A stretch of DNA of 64,000 bases from Alopecurus myosuroides (GCA_028641055.1 CM054062.1:143470144-143534143); one strand, 5' to 3'. Numbered from the stretch's first letter, positions 36,286-49,182 are shown. The notes: generated from the letters alone by a model not told the origin. Numbers and translations are program-made.

Positions 36286-39200
36286 TGTGGTGACCCAGCA
36301 CACCACTGCATGGGTAGTGCGCAAGTCGATGACATAATACTCACATAAGGACTTACCTGTGAATATTACATCCCTCAGTGTAGTACAACATAAACATAGC
36401 AGGTCCAGGAAAACTATAGGATACAAACTTCATTACAAAATCTTGAGAATCTCTTTGATGAATCAAGAAGATCTTGTGCAAAAGAAACATCAGAAGAAGC
36501 AATTCGAAGATCCAAGCTGGAGAATTACTCTAGCTCAGAATTAATCTCCTATGGCTGATGTCAGCCCTAATCTATGGCTTAAAACAACTAACTCCAAGAA
36601 TGGACTCCACCTACACCTTGATATCTTCTCCTCCATTAGCATTGTTGATGATGATGCTTCACGATGATGACTTCCATCAGGCTTCAACTCTAAGCAGGGG
36701 GTCAAACGGGAACAAATGAGTAACGAGCGTCACTCAGCAAGTTCATGATATATAGAGGGTAGTTTTATGCACTATCTACAACTTTAGACTCAAAAGAGTC
36801 ATAAGCTAATGCAATGTTTTGTAAAACTTTTTCAAGAGGTTGCTTTTAATTCCGAAAACTATGCCCGCCAGATCTTCACAGGACTAGAACTTCATGGAGA
36901 TGCCTTTCCTGCGGCGTTCGCAGCTCCTTCGTGGAACAAGGGGTAACATGCCACATCCTTTTACACTCTGCAGAGGTGCGTTACTTTACCCATGGGCGAC
37001 CAAGATCATGTTGCACAACCAGGCTCGAGATCCTGTCCACTCCCACTCAGGTGTGGGGCCCGGTTGTTGGTCCAAGCCAGACCGTGCTTCTCCGCTCAAT
37101 GCATGCCCACCCATTTCCACCAGCAGGCTGAACGCCTGATTCCACCCCTCACGATGGAGATCTACGCGCCCCTGGCAGACACTCATAGACCCCAGAGTCC
37201 GTGGTATATAAGGGCTCCCACCCATGTGCATGTAGTCCCGCAGAACCTACAGCGTACGTCTCTGGCAGCCCGTTGACATGCGAACGAGAGAAGATCACAG
37301 CTGACTTACTCCCCCCCATAGAAGACCCATGGTTAACGCGAATTTACGGCGCAAGAATCCTGATGGCAGATGTGATTAATCCTAGGTAATACTTTCCCAT
37401 GCACTGGAACCTTCATTTGACCTATTCATCTTACCATGGTCCCATCCGCCCACTAAACAGAACACTACCACTCGGGTAGTCATTCAAGTAGTCATATTAT
37501 TAAAAAAATAGGATCATGCATTCTTTTGAGACTAGGTGGTAATATGATAGAGTTTTTACAATTAGTTTGTTATGAAGTACTGCCAAGGATATGAGCAAGT
37601 GATGAACTTGCCTGAGATTGAAATAACCATAATAATCAATGTCTTCGGGGTTCGAAGGTCTCGTAGAAAATCCCGTCATCTGAAAGACAGCAAAGTAGTC
37701 CCTATAAGGACTACAGAAAACACTGGCAAGGATGATACATGCATATTAATGATATGCGACGTGAATTACCCTGAAAAACACCCCAGCTTACAAGTGTAAG
37801 CCACGTTTGATATGATAACTTACTCATATAAGTTTTAGGTGAGTTGTTTCATTACTTGCGGTGATGATGTTATTACTGGTTTTAGACTCACATGGGTTTC
37901 ACTTTTACTTATCACACAATTGTTATTATGTTTAGGTTATAAGTAGTTATCACATGATTAAACGAGAAAACAATAACATGTGGAAAACAACTATTGACAA
38001 GATAATACATGCATGTTTGATTTTATGTTCAAAAGTGTAGAGCTAATGAAAAAGGGTTTAGTTGAAAATGATGAACTAATATAACTAACTCTATCATCAC
38101 ATAACTTACTAATAACTTGTGACGATAGGTTTAGTAGGTGTGAAAACACTAGGGTCTTATTAATAATGAAAATACTGTTGTGGTAGTTGTTTTCTGGTTA
38201 TAATGGAACACTATCGAATTTCATTAAACTTTTAGAAACAAGTTTATAACTTAAAAAAAATGTTTTATTTTTGTCATATTTGAGTTGGAAATGATTTTCT
38301 CTTTAATATGGTATATCATTTCAAGTATTCTGAAAATATTTAATAAATATTAATTTATTAATTTTAAATGAATTAAATAATTAGGCAAAATATTGCACAC
38401 ATGAAAACTTGGTCAAATTACTATGAAAACATCATAGATGTATTGTATTTGTCATTTGGAGAATTTTGCTATATAACTTGTATTTTTCTGATTTTATGAA
38501 TTATTTATTATTTTTCTCAATTTTTAAATGATTTAATTTAATTAAATATAGTTTTATTTTAAATTTTATCAAACATTTTTGAAAAGTTTATAAACATTTA
38601 GATTTTATTTTTCTAAGCATTTAAATAGGATATTGATTAAATAGGATTTAAGCTTTTCTGCCATTTTTTAAACTGACAGGTGGGTCCCACCTGTCTGTTT
38701 TATTTTTCAATTAAAAATAAAGAAAAAGAAAAAGGAAAATGAACTGACGTCAGGCTGACATCATCCCTGCATCATTAGTGGACGGAATCCTCACAGATGA
38801 ATTGCAATCCACGAATTCACCTCAAATTGGCTCGATTGAACTCCTCCACTAGGTAGATGAGGTCGTGACGAGTTCAGGGGTGGCAGGGGTGCGACCAAAT
38901 GGTCACCAGAATGGTCCCGGCGGCCACCGGCGCGGCAGAGGAATTCGGCCGACGGCGGTAGGATGCATCCGACCCTCAAACGCAAAATTAAAAATACCCC
39001 GAGGTTCCCCTTCTCACCCTGGAGCTCGTGGAGGTGTCGGTGATGCGCGGTGAGGTCTAATTCGTTGACGATGAGCAATTCCCCGGTGGCGGCCGTGGTG
39101 AAGGAGTCGGTTCGATTCCGTTGATCCCGTTCATCTCCGTCCCTGGTCTTGCTCGAGGTGGAAGATTAAGACCAGGCGCACCTCCCCGTGGTCCCAATTC

Positions 39201-39487
39201 GTGAAGGGATGGCCGGAGTCGTCGGCGTGAGGCGGAGGTCCGGCGAACTAGGGTTCGGGTTTGCTTCGCACAGAGGAAATGAGAGAGAGGGAGACTGAGA
39301 GAGAGACAGAAGCATATGGGGACGTCTTCCCTGGTCTTATCCTCGCGAGTCGGCGACAAGCAGGAGGTGGCGAATCGGCTTCAACATGGCGACGCTCTCC
39401 TCTGCCTTCTGGCGGTAGAAGAAGAAAGAGAAAAGAAAAGCCCAAATTGCGATAACCCCCCTGAAGTTTCTAATATTTGCATAGAGG

Positions 39488-40608
39488 TGTTGACGCGCGA
39501 ACGCGTCACACGAACACGTCCTAGTGTACCCGCGGCGCCGAGGGAGATGCTCCGCAACTCGCACCGCGGGAGGCCTACCGGAAGCGCGGTACGCAAGACA
39601 GTCCGGCAGGCGCTTTTTGGACCAGACGCCCCGGTTCCTCGGGAGGGACCCCGTCGGAGGACCCGGCGACGATTGGCTGCTCCAAGTCGTCCTTAACGCC
39701 CCTGGAGCCTCGTGGATCGTAGCCTCCAAATCTGAAGAACAACGAAGAACGAGAAGCAAGGTACAAGGAAGAGAGATAGATGGACACGATAAATTAGGGT
39801 TTGTGTTTGTTCGATTGGTGTTGGTTCAATCGGCCATCACCCCTCATGTATATAAGAGGCGGCTGGACTTCCCGTGCAAGGAAAAGGCTTGGATTCACGT
39901 CCAAAAGCCCTAATTGGCATCCAATTCGGATGTTTGACTCGAACCTTCCAAAACTGTTCGGTCTGAAAACTAGCTGTATCTTGCGGGTCGTTTTCGAGGC
40001 AGTAAACGCCTCAAATCAGAATCACTTAGAAGATAAAGTTGTTCGCCTCGAAAAGACGAAGAACTTTTATTTTATGTGTTTTCTCATCCGAATCCATCTT
40101 GATGGCTTAATCTTGTCTGCACTGAAAACAGTTCGAATCGAATCCGAATCTGGCAGTTCTCGTCCATCCGTATTTTGCAGATTCGAGGCTGTAAACAACC
40201 TCAGATCAAAATCTCTTAAAATAAAAAGTTGTTCGTCTCGAAAAAACGAAGAACTTTTGTTTTATGTGTTTTCTCATCAGAAACCATCTGGTTTGTCTAC
40301 CGATCCCGTTAATGATCAGGTATCAATCTTGTTCATATCTTCACAGAACGCGACTAGTACATATACTAGTTGGTCTCTGTCTCGTGTTCTAGTTTGGCCG
40401 AAATTCTGAACCCCGCTAGTACATGTACTAGTTGGCCTCTGTTTCGTCCTGTTTTTTGCCTATAGAATTTGCATACTTCATTGGATCGAGATGGTCCAAA
40501 AATCAAAGTTGTTTGTTTCGATGAGACGTACAACTCTCGTTCACATTATTTTTTCATTTGGGCTCATCTTCTTGCCTTCCTTTTTTGAGCCAAAAATGAG
40601 TGTCAACA
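39488..40608 (-). repeat. 3' LTR (element orientation) of the nested gag-only element
   Basis: 1121 bp. It contains two palindromes, ACTAGTACATATACTAGT-like (40353-40370) and CTAGTACATGTACTAG (40416-40431), about 63 bp apart. An internal direct repeat centred on AGACGAAGAACTTTT / AAACGAAGAACTTTT lies near 40055 and 40245. A strong plus-strand TATA motif (TATATAAGAGG) near 39848 is antisense to the element. Confidence 0.9.
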
Positions 40609-41791
40609 CATGTCCCCCTGTTTTTTGGCAAAGCTTGCATGCCAAAAAATATCTTGCACCATTCTTGTTCTAGGAACGATGTCAACACTCCATCGGCCAT
40701 GTGTTATCAGGAGTATACTAGATTATGGACCATATGTGCAAGAGGGAAAATACCTTAATAATCTTTCACCCAAATACTCCGAAAGAATAACACCAACCAT
40801 TTGGCAATAAAGGTCCTCACTCATCAACGCATATTTGAAAGCAACCTGCCAAATGGTCATGCTCACCCTCTTGTAGGATTTTTCATATAATTAACAATGA
40901 GCTTCTCTCGGCTATCTGCATTAGATTTTCCAATAGTGCATGGACGAAGCGGCTTGCCTCGATCCGGCCCTACTTTCATTGGTGAAACAAAGCATCGGCT
41001 CATGGGGAATATGCAGTGCACCATGATTAACATGGTAGCCCGATGTTTGCGCACCAACTCATCACATTTCATCTCTAGGCATAAGAGAATTAGTAAAGCA
41101 CTTCAAGATAAAAGTTATACCTAGACATGTATGAAGACAAACAATAGGTGATTCGTCAAAACATGTGTAAATCATGAAATTATTGCACTACTTACAACGA
41201 ATCACCAGAAGTCTCAATATATGGAGCATCTATAGATAATAAAAATTCTAGCACGGATAGAAAATATTGGTATTCGGCTTGACTATTAGTTCATCATATT
41301 GTGAAGGGCACGAGACTCCAAAAATAGCACCAAAAGGAGATGAACAAACAATGCCAATGTCATGCCATTGTCTTAAAGCTAGATCAACAAATGCAATCTC
41401 CATGGTACTAGAGAGACAAGATCAAAATTAATATCAAACATTATGCTCATGATTGATTTGTTGCCCAACAACATAGCTAGCAAAATTTGGCCATTCATAA
41501 ATTTTATAGACTCACAAGCCAAATATCATGAAAGCATGAGTAAGAGCATAATTGTCAATTGATGCATACCTTGTCTCGGCCTGTAGTATTACTAAGGACA
41601 ATGTTATCACACCACACCGGGCATGTCTCAATAATTTCTTAGGACGATAGAAGACTATCGGCCCCATATCTTTGCCTCAAGGGCAGGCATAAACCAGCCA
41701 CCAAAGTATGTATAGCCAAAATAAATCAAACAATAAATATGCCAATGAACTCAGAATATTTCGGCTCTTGATACTAGCAACAACATAGTAA
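40609..41791 (-). other. 3' untranslated region of the nested gag-only element
   Basis: About 1.2 kb of AT-rich DNA downstream (minus strand) of the long frame, ending with the polypurine tract at about 40609-40622. No coding motif recognised. Confidence 0.6.
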
Positions 41792-44700
41792 TTAATCAAA
41801 TGCATATTGACTTGGTATTACCCTTCTAGGATATAAATAATTATGATGCACCCATGGATCAAAATAAGTCCATAGGGAGTAACCAATCATACCTGGTGGT
41901 GAACTCCATGACAAAGGCAATGATGGCATGGTTGAAGAGTATAGATGATGTGCCAACCGAAGATTTTTCTTAGCTGATATAGACCTTCGGCTTAATTGCT
42001 GGTTAGTTTCAGTCTTCTCTTTCTTTACTTCTATGAATTTCCTTGCAACAGAATCTTGCATATCATTCTTGTCCTTGCAGCTCTCCTTAGGAATCCATGC
42101 CATGTTTTTATTTTTTAACTCTTCAGCACTAAGCCTTTGCAATTTTCTTTCTTGCCAACTTGATAGGCCGAGTGGGCATCCCGATTGTACTTTTTGTTTC
42201 CGCTTTGGCAACTCTTTCTTGAGTTTGGGCACTTACAACTTCGCACATTCAGATTTGGCACTTTGATCTTCAACAATTTTTTGTTTCATCTCTTTGCCCT
42301 TAATAGCCAAGGTCAATTGGACCGGCTCTTTGTTACTTGAAACTGAATGTGAAACAACATACTTGTGACCATCCTTTTTTACTTGGTAAACCTGCTTGAC
42401 CACCTCCTTCTTTTCCTTTGAGCTCCGGACCGATTCTTTTTTATTGGAATGGTTTTTTGCATGCGATTGCTGATCCAATAATGATCTATTTGGAGCTACA
42501 TAATTTGGGTTAGACGGTCTAGAATAATATGGATAATGTGCCCATGAATCATACATGTCCCATGATGAATATGGATATGAATTAGCATAGGGAGGTGTCC
42601 ATGACCTTTGTATTGGCGGCCCAAAAGGAGGATATGAACCTGCTGCATTAAACTTCTCTTTTCACCAATACCGGTTATTGTACTTGCGCCTTGGGGGTGA
42701 TATTGATGCTTTTGCACTACTCGGCCGATAAGCACTTTTTGTTTCAATCTCTTTCTGATATTTCTCTAATAGCTCTCTGAAAGTAACTTTTGATTTCTTA
42801 CCCTTGTGCTTATAGCGGCCTTGGTTCTTCTTGATTTCGCATGCATCAATCTTCGAATTTTCTTGTTGCCCCCCAGTGCTTGATGTCATTAGTGTAGCAT
42901 CAATAAAATTTCTATCTTCAAGAATATCTTTCATGTGCTCCTGAATAATTTCTTTTCTTGGAGACCTTATCTCACCATCTTCATCATGTACCTTCTTATC
43001 TTTGAACGAATCGGCTTGAGGTAGCCGATATAAAAGAGTTTTGCCATCAAGACCAATTGAAATAGACTGGTCATCTATATGTGTCTCACCAAAATTCAAC
43101 CGTCCATTGTCAACGGCCGATTGTACTATTTGATGAAACATGTTGCAATTGTCAATATTATGCTCAAACGAATCATGCAACTTGCAATACATTCGTCCTT
43201 GGATTGGCGGCTCTACATGGTGATCAAGAATCATAATGTAATCATTCTTAAGCAAAATATCGAAGATGCGATCACACATGCTCAAACTGAAGGTACACTT
43301 TTTATTAACTAGCCGATCATGTTGCGAGAACGGCTTTTGAGTTAAGTAACCGAATGGTTCAAGTTTGACACCACCCCATTCGGCTAGAATTTTGCAACGA
43401 TTCTCCGATGCTTTTGAATAAACCATCATACTGGCATCGGCTTTCTCAAGAGATTCTACGCTTGGCTTTATATTTCTGAAACCAAAATAATTAGAACAAA
43501 CATGTCTCACTTGAGACCAAATGTTAGCCAAGTATGAGATAAGCAAAGCCACCCATGTAAATACAAATTTTAAATGAAACAAGGGGGAAAGCTCTTGCTG
43601 TAATAATTTGTTACTATTGGTCTCTCTAAATTTTGTAATATGTTGACCAATAGTTTTTGTAGCAATTTTATCACTAACAAATAAATTACTTTTCTTGACT
43701 GGTCTTTCAATGTTTCTTATGAAAATCTTGCTAATCGACGCATCAACAATATAGTCTTGACCAAATCGGAAAGTAAGTAAATTATTTGTTGGATATACCT
43801 CTTTGAAGACGTTGGGAGAACATGATGGTTGCATGACCTGGGAAATATCTTGCCCCGTCTCTAGATGATTTTCCAACGCCTTTTCTTCTTCATTCTCTGG
43901 GTCTCGTACCTCATTACTTTGATGCTCAGTGTCAACCGAACTTGGTTCGGCTATAATTTCTTGCACTTGAAGTTCATTAATCTCTTTGGCACGAAACTTA
44001 TAGGGAAACATGCAAGATCCCGTACTTCCAGAAAAATCAAGCATGGTTGTTTTTCTAAGCTTTCCATGCTCTTCGTCAATGAAATTTGCTTCTTTTGATT
44101 CAATAGATTCGGTAGATGTAATGTTTGATTCGGCTTTTTCAATAACCGAAGCAACTAAACTTTCTGAATCATTCACACTTCCTTCATGGATCCTACCAAT
44201 TCGCAAAGCTTCTTCATCTTGTCTAGATTTATTAGAGGGTTCACCTTGATTGCTGCATGGAGTATGTAACTTGAGCTCTCCAACCGAAGCAATACTTTCT
44301 TGACGGTCCTTCTCAAGATTTGCAAGAAACATCTGCATATCTTCCTCTTCAAGCTTTTTCCTATATGCTTCATGCTCATCTTTGAGTTTCTTTTCAAGCT
44401 TCTTGAACTCCTCATTACGCTTCCTCTTGAGTATTTCATAGCATTGGCGTTGTTCATCTGATAATTCCTCCAAAGTTGTCTTAGTGAATTCGCCAGTGCT
44501 ATGCTCTACATGGTGAGATTGCCCCCCGAAACTTTTTGCTTCTTTCGGCAATGTGTTACCGAAACTTTGTGGCTGCGAAGGATAACATTTGAGGTCAAAT
44601 TGTCGAAGCTCTTCTTCACGCCTCTTCTTAAGCACCTCTAAAGCTTGTATTGCAGCTGGATCATGGGGATTTTCTGCTGCTCTCAAATGAATAGCATTGA

Positions 44701-45307
44701 TCTTCTTGAATTCAGCTGCGAGTTTTTCCTTGAAACAATCCAATCCACATGCGACGGTAGTAGATGAAGACACACGAGCTCCTGTTAAATTTTCACTTAT
44801 TCGGCCATGGTCACTTTGGAAGTGTGGAGCCGAATTATGAAGCTCACCAGTTGCACATGAAGATGAAACATTAGTAACATAAGGTGTAGCATATGATGGT
44901 TGGGGGTAATTGGCCAGATAGCTAGTAGTTGCATGTCCAATTCCCCTCTCCATCGGCATATTTAAAGATGAACTAACATATTGCATGTCACTTGTCGATG
45001 CACAAAAAGGTGAAACACTCGCTTGCATGCTATCAAAACTTCTAAAGTTGGGTGTTTCGTATTGATTAATCGAACTCACCATGTTGTTCATCGGCATATG
45101 TACTCCTGGGGTTGCCGATGCATGCGAATTCGAATATACATGTTGCACGTTGCTAAAATCATAGCTATTCGAAGCATAGAGATTATTTTGCATCGGCCCT
45201 TGCACATAGTAAGAACTAGGGCTAGCCGATACCATACTCATATCAAAAGATCTAGCAACATTAACATGACAGAAATTTGCATCTACATATGGAGATTGAG
45301 GATTCAT
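41792..45307 (-). pseudogene. Long Gag-like protein of the nested element, two in-frame stops
   Basis: One reading frame of ~1171 codons from the ATG at 45307. It is open for 881 codons to TGA (42664-42662) and continues in the same frame past TAA (42235-42233) to 41792. Residues ~1-185 are rich in Ser, Tyr, Asn, Met and Pro (low complexity). ~190-345 contains two Lys/Glu-rich coiled-coil stretches (KEKLAAEFKKINAI, FKKLEKKLKDEHEAYRKKLE). ~575-600 has a hydrophobic, possibly membrane-spanning segment (FTWVALLISYLANIW). Around 680-720 is a Gypsy-type Gag motif (CDRIFDILLKNDYI) followed by a CX2HX4HX4C knuckle (CKLHDSFEHNIDNC). The tail is Lys-rich and then Tyr/Pro-rich. Role: presumably particle formation or RNA packaging. 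Whether the first stop is natural or a mutation cannot be told from one copy. Confidence 0.7.
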
Positions 45308-45383
45308 GATACCGTTGTAGATTGCAGATCTCTATGACGCTCTCTTCGTAGCAAGAACGGGCTGGAGACCGTTCAATGCTTCG

Positions 45384-45401
45384 TCCCCAGCGGAGTCGCC
45401 A
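45384..45401 (-). other. Primer-binding site of the nested element
   Basis: TGGCGACTCCGCTGGGGA on the minus strand, a few bases (CACTTTT) downstream of the LTR boundary at 45409. This differs from the tRNA-Met site used by the other two LTR elements here. The tRNA partner should be confirmed by alignment. Confidence 0.7.
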
Positions 45402-45408
45402 AAAAGTG

Positions 45409-46531
45409 TGTTGACGCGCGAACGCGTCACACGAACACGTCCTAGTGTACCCGCGGCACCGAGGGAGATGCTCCGCAACTCGCACCGCGGGAGGCCTACC
45501 GGAAGCGCGGTACGCAAGACAGTCCGGCAGGCGCTTTTTGGACCAGACGCCCCGGTTCCTCGGGAGGGACCCCGTCGGAGGACCCGGCGACGATTGGCTG
45601 CTCCAAGTCGTTCTTAACGCCCCTGGAGCCTCGTGGATCGTAGCCTCCAAATCTGAAGAACAACGAAGAACGAGAAGCTAGGTACAAGGGAGAGAGATAG
45701 ATGGACACGATAAATTAGGGTTTGTGTTTGTTCGATTGGTGTTGGTTCAATCGGCCATCACCCCTAATGTATATAAGAGGCGGCTGGACTTCCCGTGCAA
45801 GGAAAAGGCTTGGATTCACGTCCAAAAGCCCTAATTGGCATCCAATTCGGATGTTTGACTCGAACCTTCCAAAACTGTTCGGTCTGAAAACTGGCTGTAT
45901 CTTGCGGGTCGTTTTCGAGGCAGTAAACGACCTCAAATCGGAATCACTTAGAAGATAAAGTTGTTCGTCTCAAAAAGACGAAGAACTTTTATTTTATGTG
46001 TTTTCTCATCCGAATCTATCTTGATGGCTTAATCTTGTCTGCACTGAAAACAGTTCGAATCGAATCCGAATCTGGCAGTTCTCGTCCATCCGTATTTTGC
46101 CGATTCGAGGCTGTAAACAACCTCAGATCAAAATCTCTTAAAATACAAAGTTGTTCGCCTCGAAAAAACGAAGAACTTTTGTTTTCTGTGTTTTCTCATC
46201 AGAAACCATCTGGTTTGTCTACCGATCCCGTTAATGATCAGGTGTCAATCTTGTTCATATCTTCACAGAACGCGACTAGTACATGTACTAGTTGGTCTCT
46301 GTCTCGTGTTCTAGTTTGGCTGAAATTCTGAACCCCGCTAGTACATGTACTAGTTGGCCTCTGTTTCGTCCTGTTTTTTGCCTATAGAATTTGCATACTT
46401 CATTGGATCGAGATGATCCAAAAATCAAAGTTGTTTGTTTCGATGAGACGTACAACTCTCGTTCACATTTTTTTTTTCATTTGGGCTCATCTTCTTGCCT
46501 TCCTTTTGTGAGCCAAAAACGAGTGTCAACA
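45409..46531 (-). repeat. 5' LTR (element orientation) of the nested gag-only element
   Basis: 1123 bp, ~98% identical to 39488-40608. Both palindromes are present: a perfect ACTAGTACATGTACTAGT at 46275-46292 and CTAGTACATGTACTAG at 46338-46353. Followed by agagg. Confidence 0.9.
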
Positions 46532-49182
46532 AGAGGTCCTTCTGTCTTATAAATTGAGAAGAAAACCTTTGTTTTCAGGGCCAATCTGTGAACAGAAAAA
46601 TTAATATAAAATATATTTGAATTCCTCATAAAATTTTACATCTCACCGTGTTTTGTTTTGGTGAATTTGAATTTTTTTTTATCGGGTGCTAGATTAAGTG
46701 ATTTTGTTGTTTTCTCTTCTTTTAATTTATTTAGTAGATTTAAAATTATGCTAAAGCATGTTTAATAAAAGTTCACACTCCATCTTGTGGATACCAAGGT
46801 GGTGTATCATAATTGGACAATTTTAGGTACAATCCCTTATAGAAAGTAGTTTAGTAAAACTACTTGGTACTGATTCTATGCACTGTTGTGAGAATCATTT
46901 AATATGGAATTTTATTCCATATCACACCAAATGATTATAATGGTTGAAGGAACTTGTTTTATTTTTATAATACTATGTAATTTTCATAATTGAAACTCTT
47001 CACAATTTTGATTGACATTTTACTTAGGTAAGTGCAAGTCATGTTGGTTGTTTTTAGTACTTGACCAAATGGAAAAAATGAGTGGTTTTGAGAACTTATT
47101 TGTTTGTTTTCCATATAGGTTCCAATTGGAGATATTATCTCATGTTTGTTTAAGGACATGTAATCCTTAATATGGTTATGTGCAGATGATTCTTTGTTGT
47201 TATCAGGTAGTCTTCTGTATGAAAAGGATTTGGAAAACAAGGTATTAAGCTTTTTTTCATCTACCTCCACATATCAAGAACATGTGGATGCAATGGTTGA
47301 TTATTATTTCATACTTTACAATTGTTTCCATTTAAGATATTACTATGATCGTCTCATCTCTGATGAGTTTGACAGAGGTTAATGGTTCTCTAATATATCC
47401 TAATTATTCACTGGATAATTTCTTCTAATCCCTTACTAAAGCAGTGTTGCTTCATGTGTTCCTCTGTTACTTGATGTTCTTCTCTCTAGTTGCCACTTGT
47501 TTTCAGATATTTCCTTGTTCAATAGCAAGTGAATTCAGCTCTTGGATTCCACCTTCACTGTCTCACCCTTGTGTTGAAAACAACCAATTACTCCAAGCAA
47601 ATATTTTACTTACATGATCATAATGTGGTTTCTTGTTTCCTTAGTGCTATTTTTTCTTTTGGTTGATTGCAAAATAAATGTGGATGTAGTTTATGACATC
47701 AAGTTGCCATGTGCATATAAGAAGAATTTGTTAACAAGTGGGCCAGACTAGCCTCCAAATTACTACTCATATACAATTGGATGAGATGTGCTAGGTTATA
47801 TGATCTTATGTTTGTTTGTGTATGACACTCAATATTTTTAGTATACAAAAGTGATCTGATAACATGGTTGCAAGGCTTGTTATCAAACTACTTCTATATA
47901 ACACTAACATTGGAATATCATACTATTTCAAGAGGTTAATAAGATCAGATAAAGATATTAGAGCTTCCAAATACTCTTATAGTAAGTTAGAGTAGCACTT
48001 CTAGCACACTCTAAATAATCTTCTTGAAGATCTTCATGTGATAGTTCCTCATGTCGTGTGGTTTCTTCTCTTGCAAAATAACTTCGAGGAGATTGGGAAA
48101 CAAGATACATTGGTCTAGCCAAAATAACAAGATCTAGATTAAGAGTTATTTCATGCTTTTATTGTCCTTACATACATTTCTTGTTTTGCTTCCCATAGGA
48201 TAGATACTTGTCTCATACATGATTGGTTTCTATCTAGCTTTCAATCCAATTCCTCTAATAGAGGTTATATCTTGTTGTTATTCCTTACTTGTATCCAAAG
48301 ATGCTTTAGTTTTTGAATGTTAGTTTGAATAGAGCTGTGGAATGCTTATGGGATGGTGTCTTAATATAGGAAGTTGATCAAATGGTTCATTGATGTGTTC
48401 ATAGCTCATATGCTCACTGGCATAAGATGAATAAGACAATGAGCATAAGAAGGTTATTGGGTTTAAGGACTCGTGACATAATTGATAGTTTGTTTTTCTC
48501 AGGTGTCTTGATTTTAGTTCATCCTCTTATTTTGTAAACATAATGCAGATGTAGAGTTGTGGAAATATCATATGTGATGATCAAGGTTTAACAGTAGTTT
48601 GAGAAGATTTATTTATTCTTTGAGATACTTCTTTTATGGTTGATGAGATATGTACATATTCGATAAATATGTTGATACAATTATTATGTCATTTCCCACT
48701 TGTGGGTTTGTGTTAACACTTGTATGTATCACTTGTGTTCTATTGGAACTTTGTTATTTACTTGTGATGGTTCACCTGATAATTATGAGATGATTTATAG
48801 AGATGTTGTGGAAATGAATTGATAACTAAGGGAGTTGTTGTTTTATAGAAGTTCACATCTCTGTTGATGAGATGGTTCAACTATGCATTAATCAATTATG
48901 AAAGTATGATTAAGGTTGTTGAGAATTTGTGTTGGTCATAACCAATTCTGGTTTCAGTAATCAGATGACTTGGTTTGTAGTGATACTATGTTATAAAGAT
49001 CACTCCAAATGTACTATTGACTAGATGAAGTAGATCAAATTTCATCATGTCAAGTGAAACATTGGTCACTTTGTTTTGTTTAAACTTTCGCGCCAAAATT
49101 TCCCGTACTTTTAGATGCATGCTTTGCAAATGCACATATTATATTTAGATCCTTATAACCTCCCAAACACTGGGATGTTACA

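Larger units (their letters stand above)
39488..46531 (-). mobile_element. Complete gag-only LTR retrotransposon nested in the giant LTR
   Basis: 7044 bp with TG...CA ends and a perfect target duplication agagg (39483-39487, 46532-46536); the partner LTR shows the empty site near 31819-31826. LTRs are 1121 and 1123 bp. On the minus strand the primer site TGGCGACTCCGCTGGGGA follows the 5' LTR, then one long frame (45307-41792), then ~1.2 kb non-coding, then a purine tract (ACAGGGGGACATG) and the 3' LTR. No protease, RT or integrase is encoded, so it is non-autonomous. The LTRs differ at roughly 22 sites by eye (~98% identity), so this is one of the youngest events in the window. Confidence 0.9.
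28599..49182 (-). mobile_element. Giant-LTR, coding-free (LARD-like) retrotransposon
   Basis: Two LTRs of about 5.87 kb flank only 1.81 kb of internal DNA. The LTRs end (plus strand) TGTGGTGACC...GGGATGTTACA; in element orientation (minus) they run TGTAACATCCC...GGTCACCACA. A primer-binding site TGGTATCAAAGC (36283-36272) and a purine tract (AAGGGGAAGATA, 34487-34476) fix the minus orientation. Flanks are gcata (28594-28598) and acata (49183-49187), a 5-bp target duplication with one G/A difference. The internal region has no RT, integrase or Gag. It inserted into an Athila-like element and was later hit by the element at 39488-46531. The unit resembles the large retrotransposon derivatives known in Triticeae; I do not assign a family name. 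Confidence 0.8.
36286..49182 (-). repeat. 5' LTR (element orientation) of the giant-LTR element, split by an insertion
   Basis: Matches 28599-34474 from TGTGGTGACC at 36286 to GGGATGTTACA at 49182. It is interrupted between 39487 and 46532 by a 7.0-kb element plus a 5-bp duplication. Removing that insert leaves about 5.85 kb, the same length as the partner LTR. A few small indels and scattered substitutions separate the two LTRs. Confidence 0.85.

Noticed and set aside
39524..39913. Arg/Pro-rich frames in the LTRs at 39488-40608 and 45409-46531 as real proteins
   Set aside because: They lie in the GC-rich end of the LTR, occur on both strands, and are antisense to the element's own frame.
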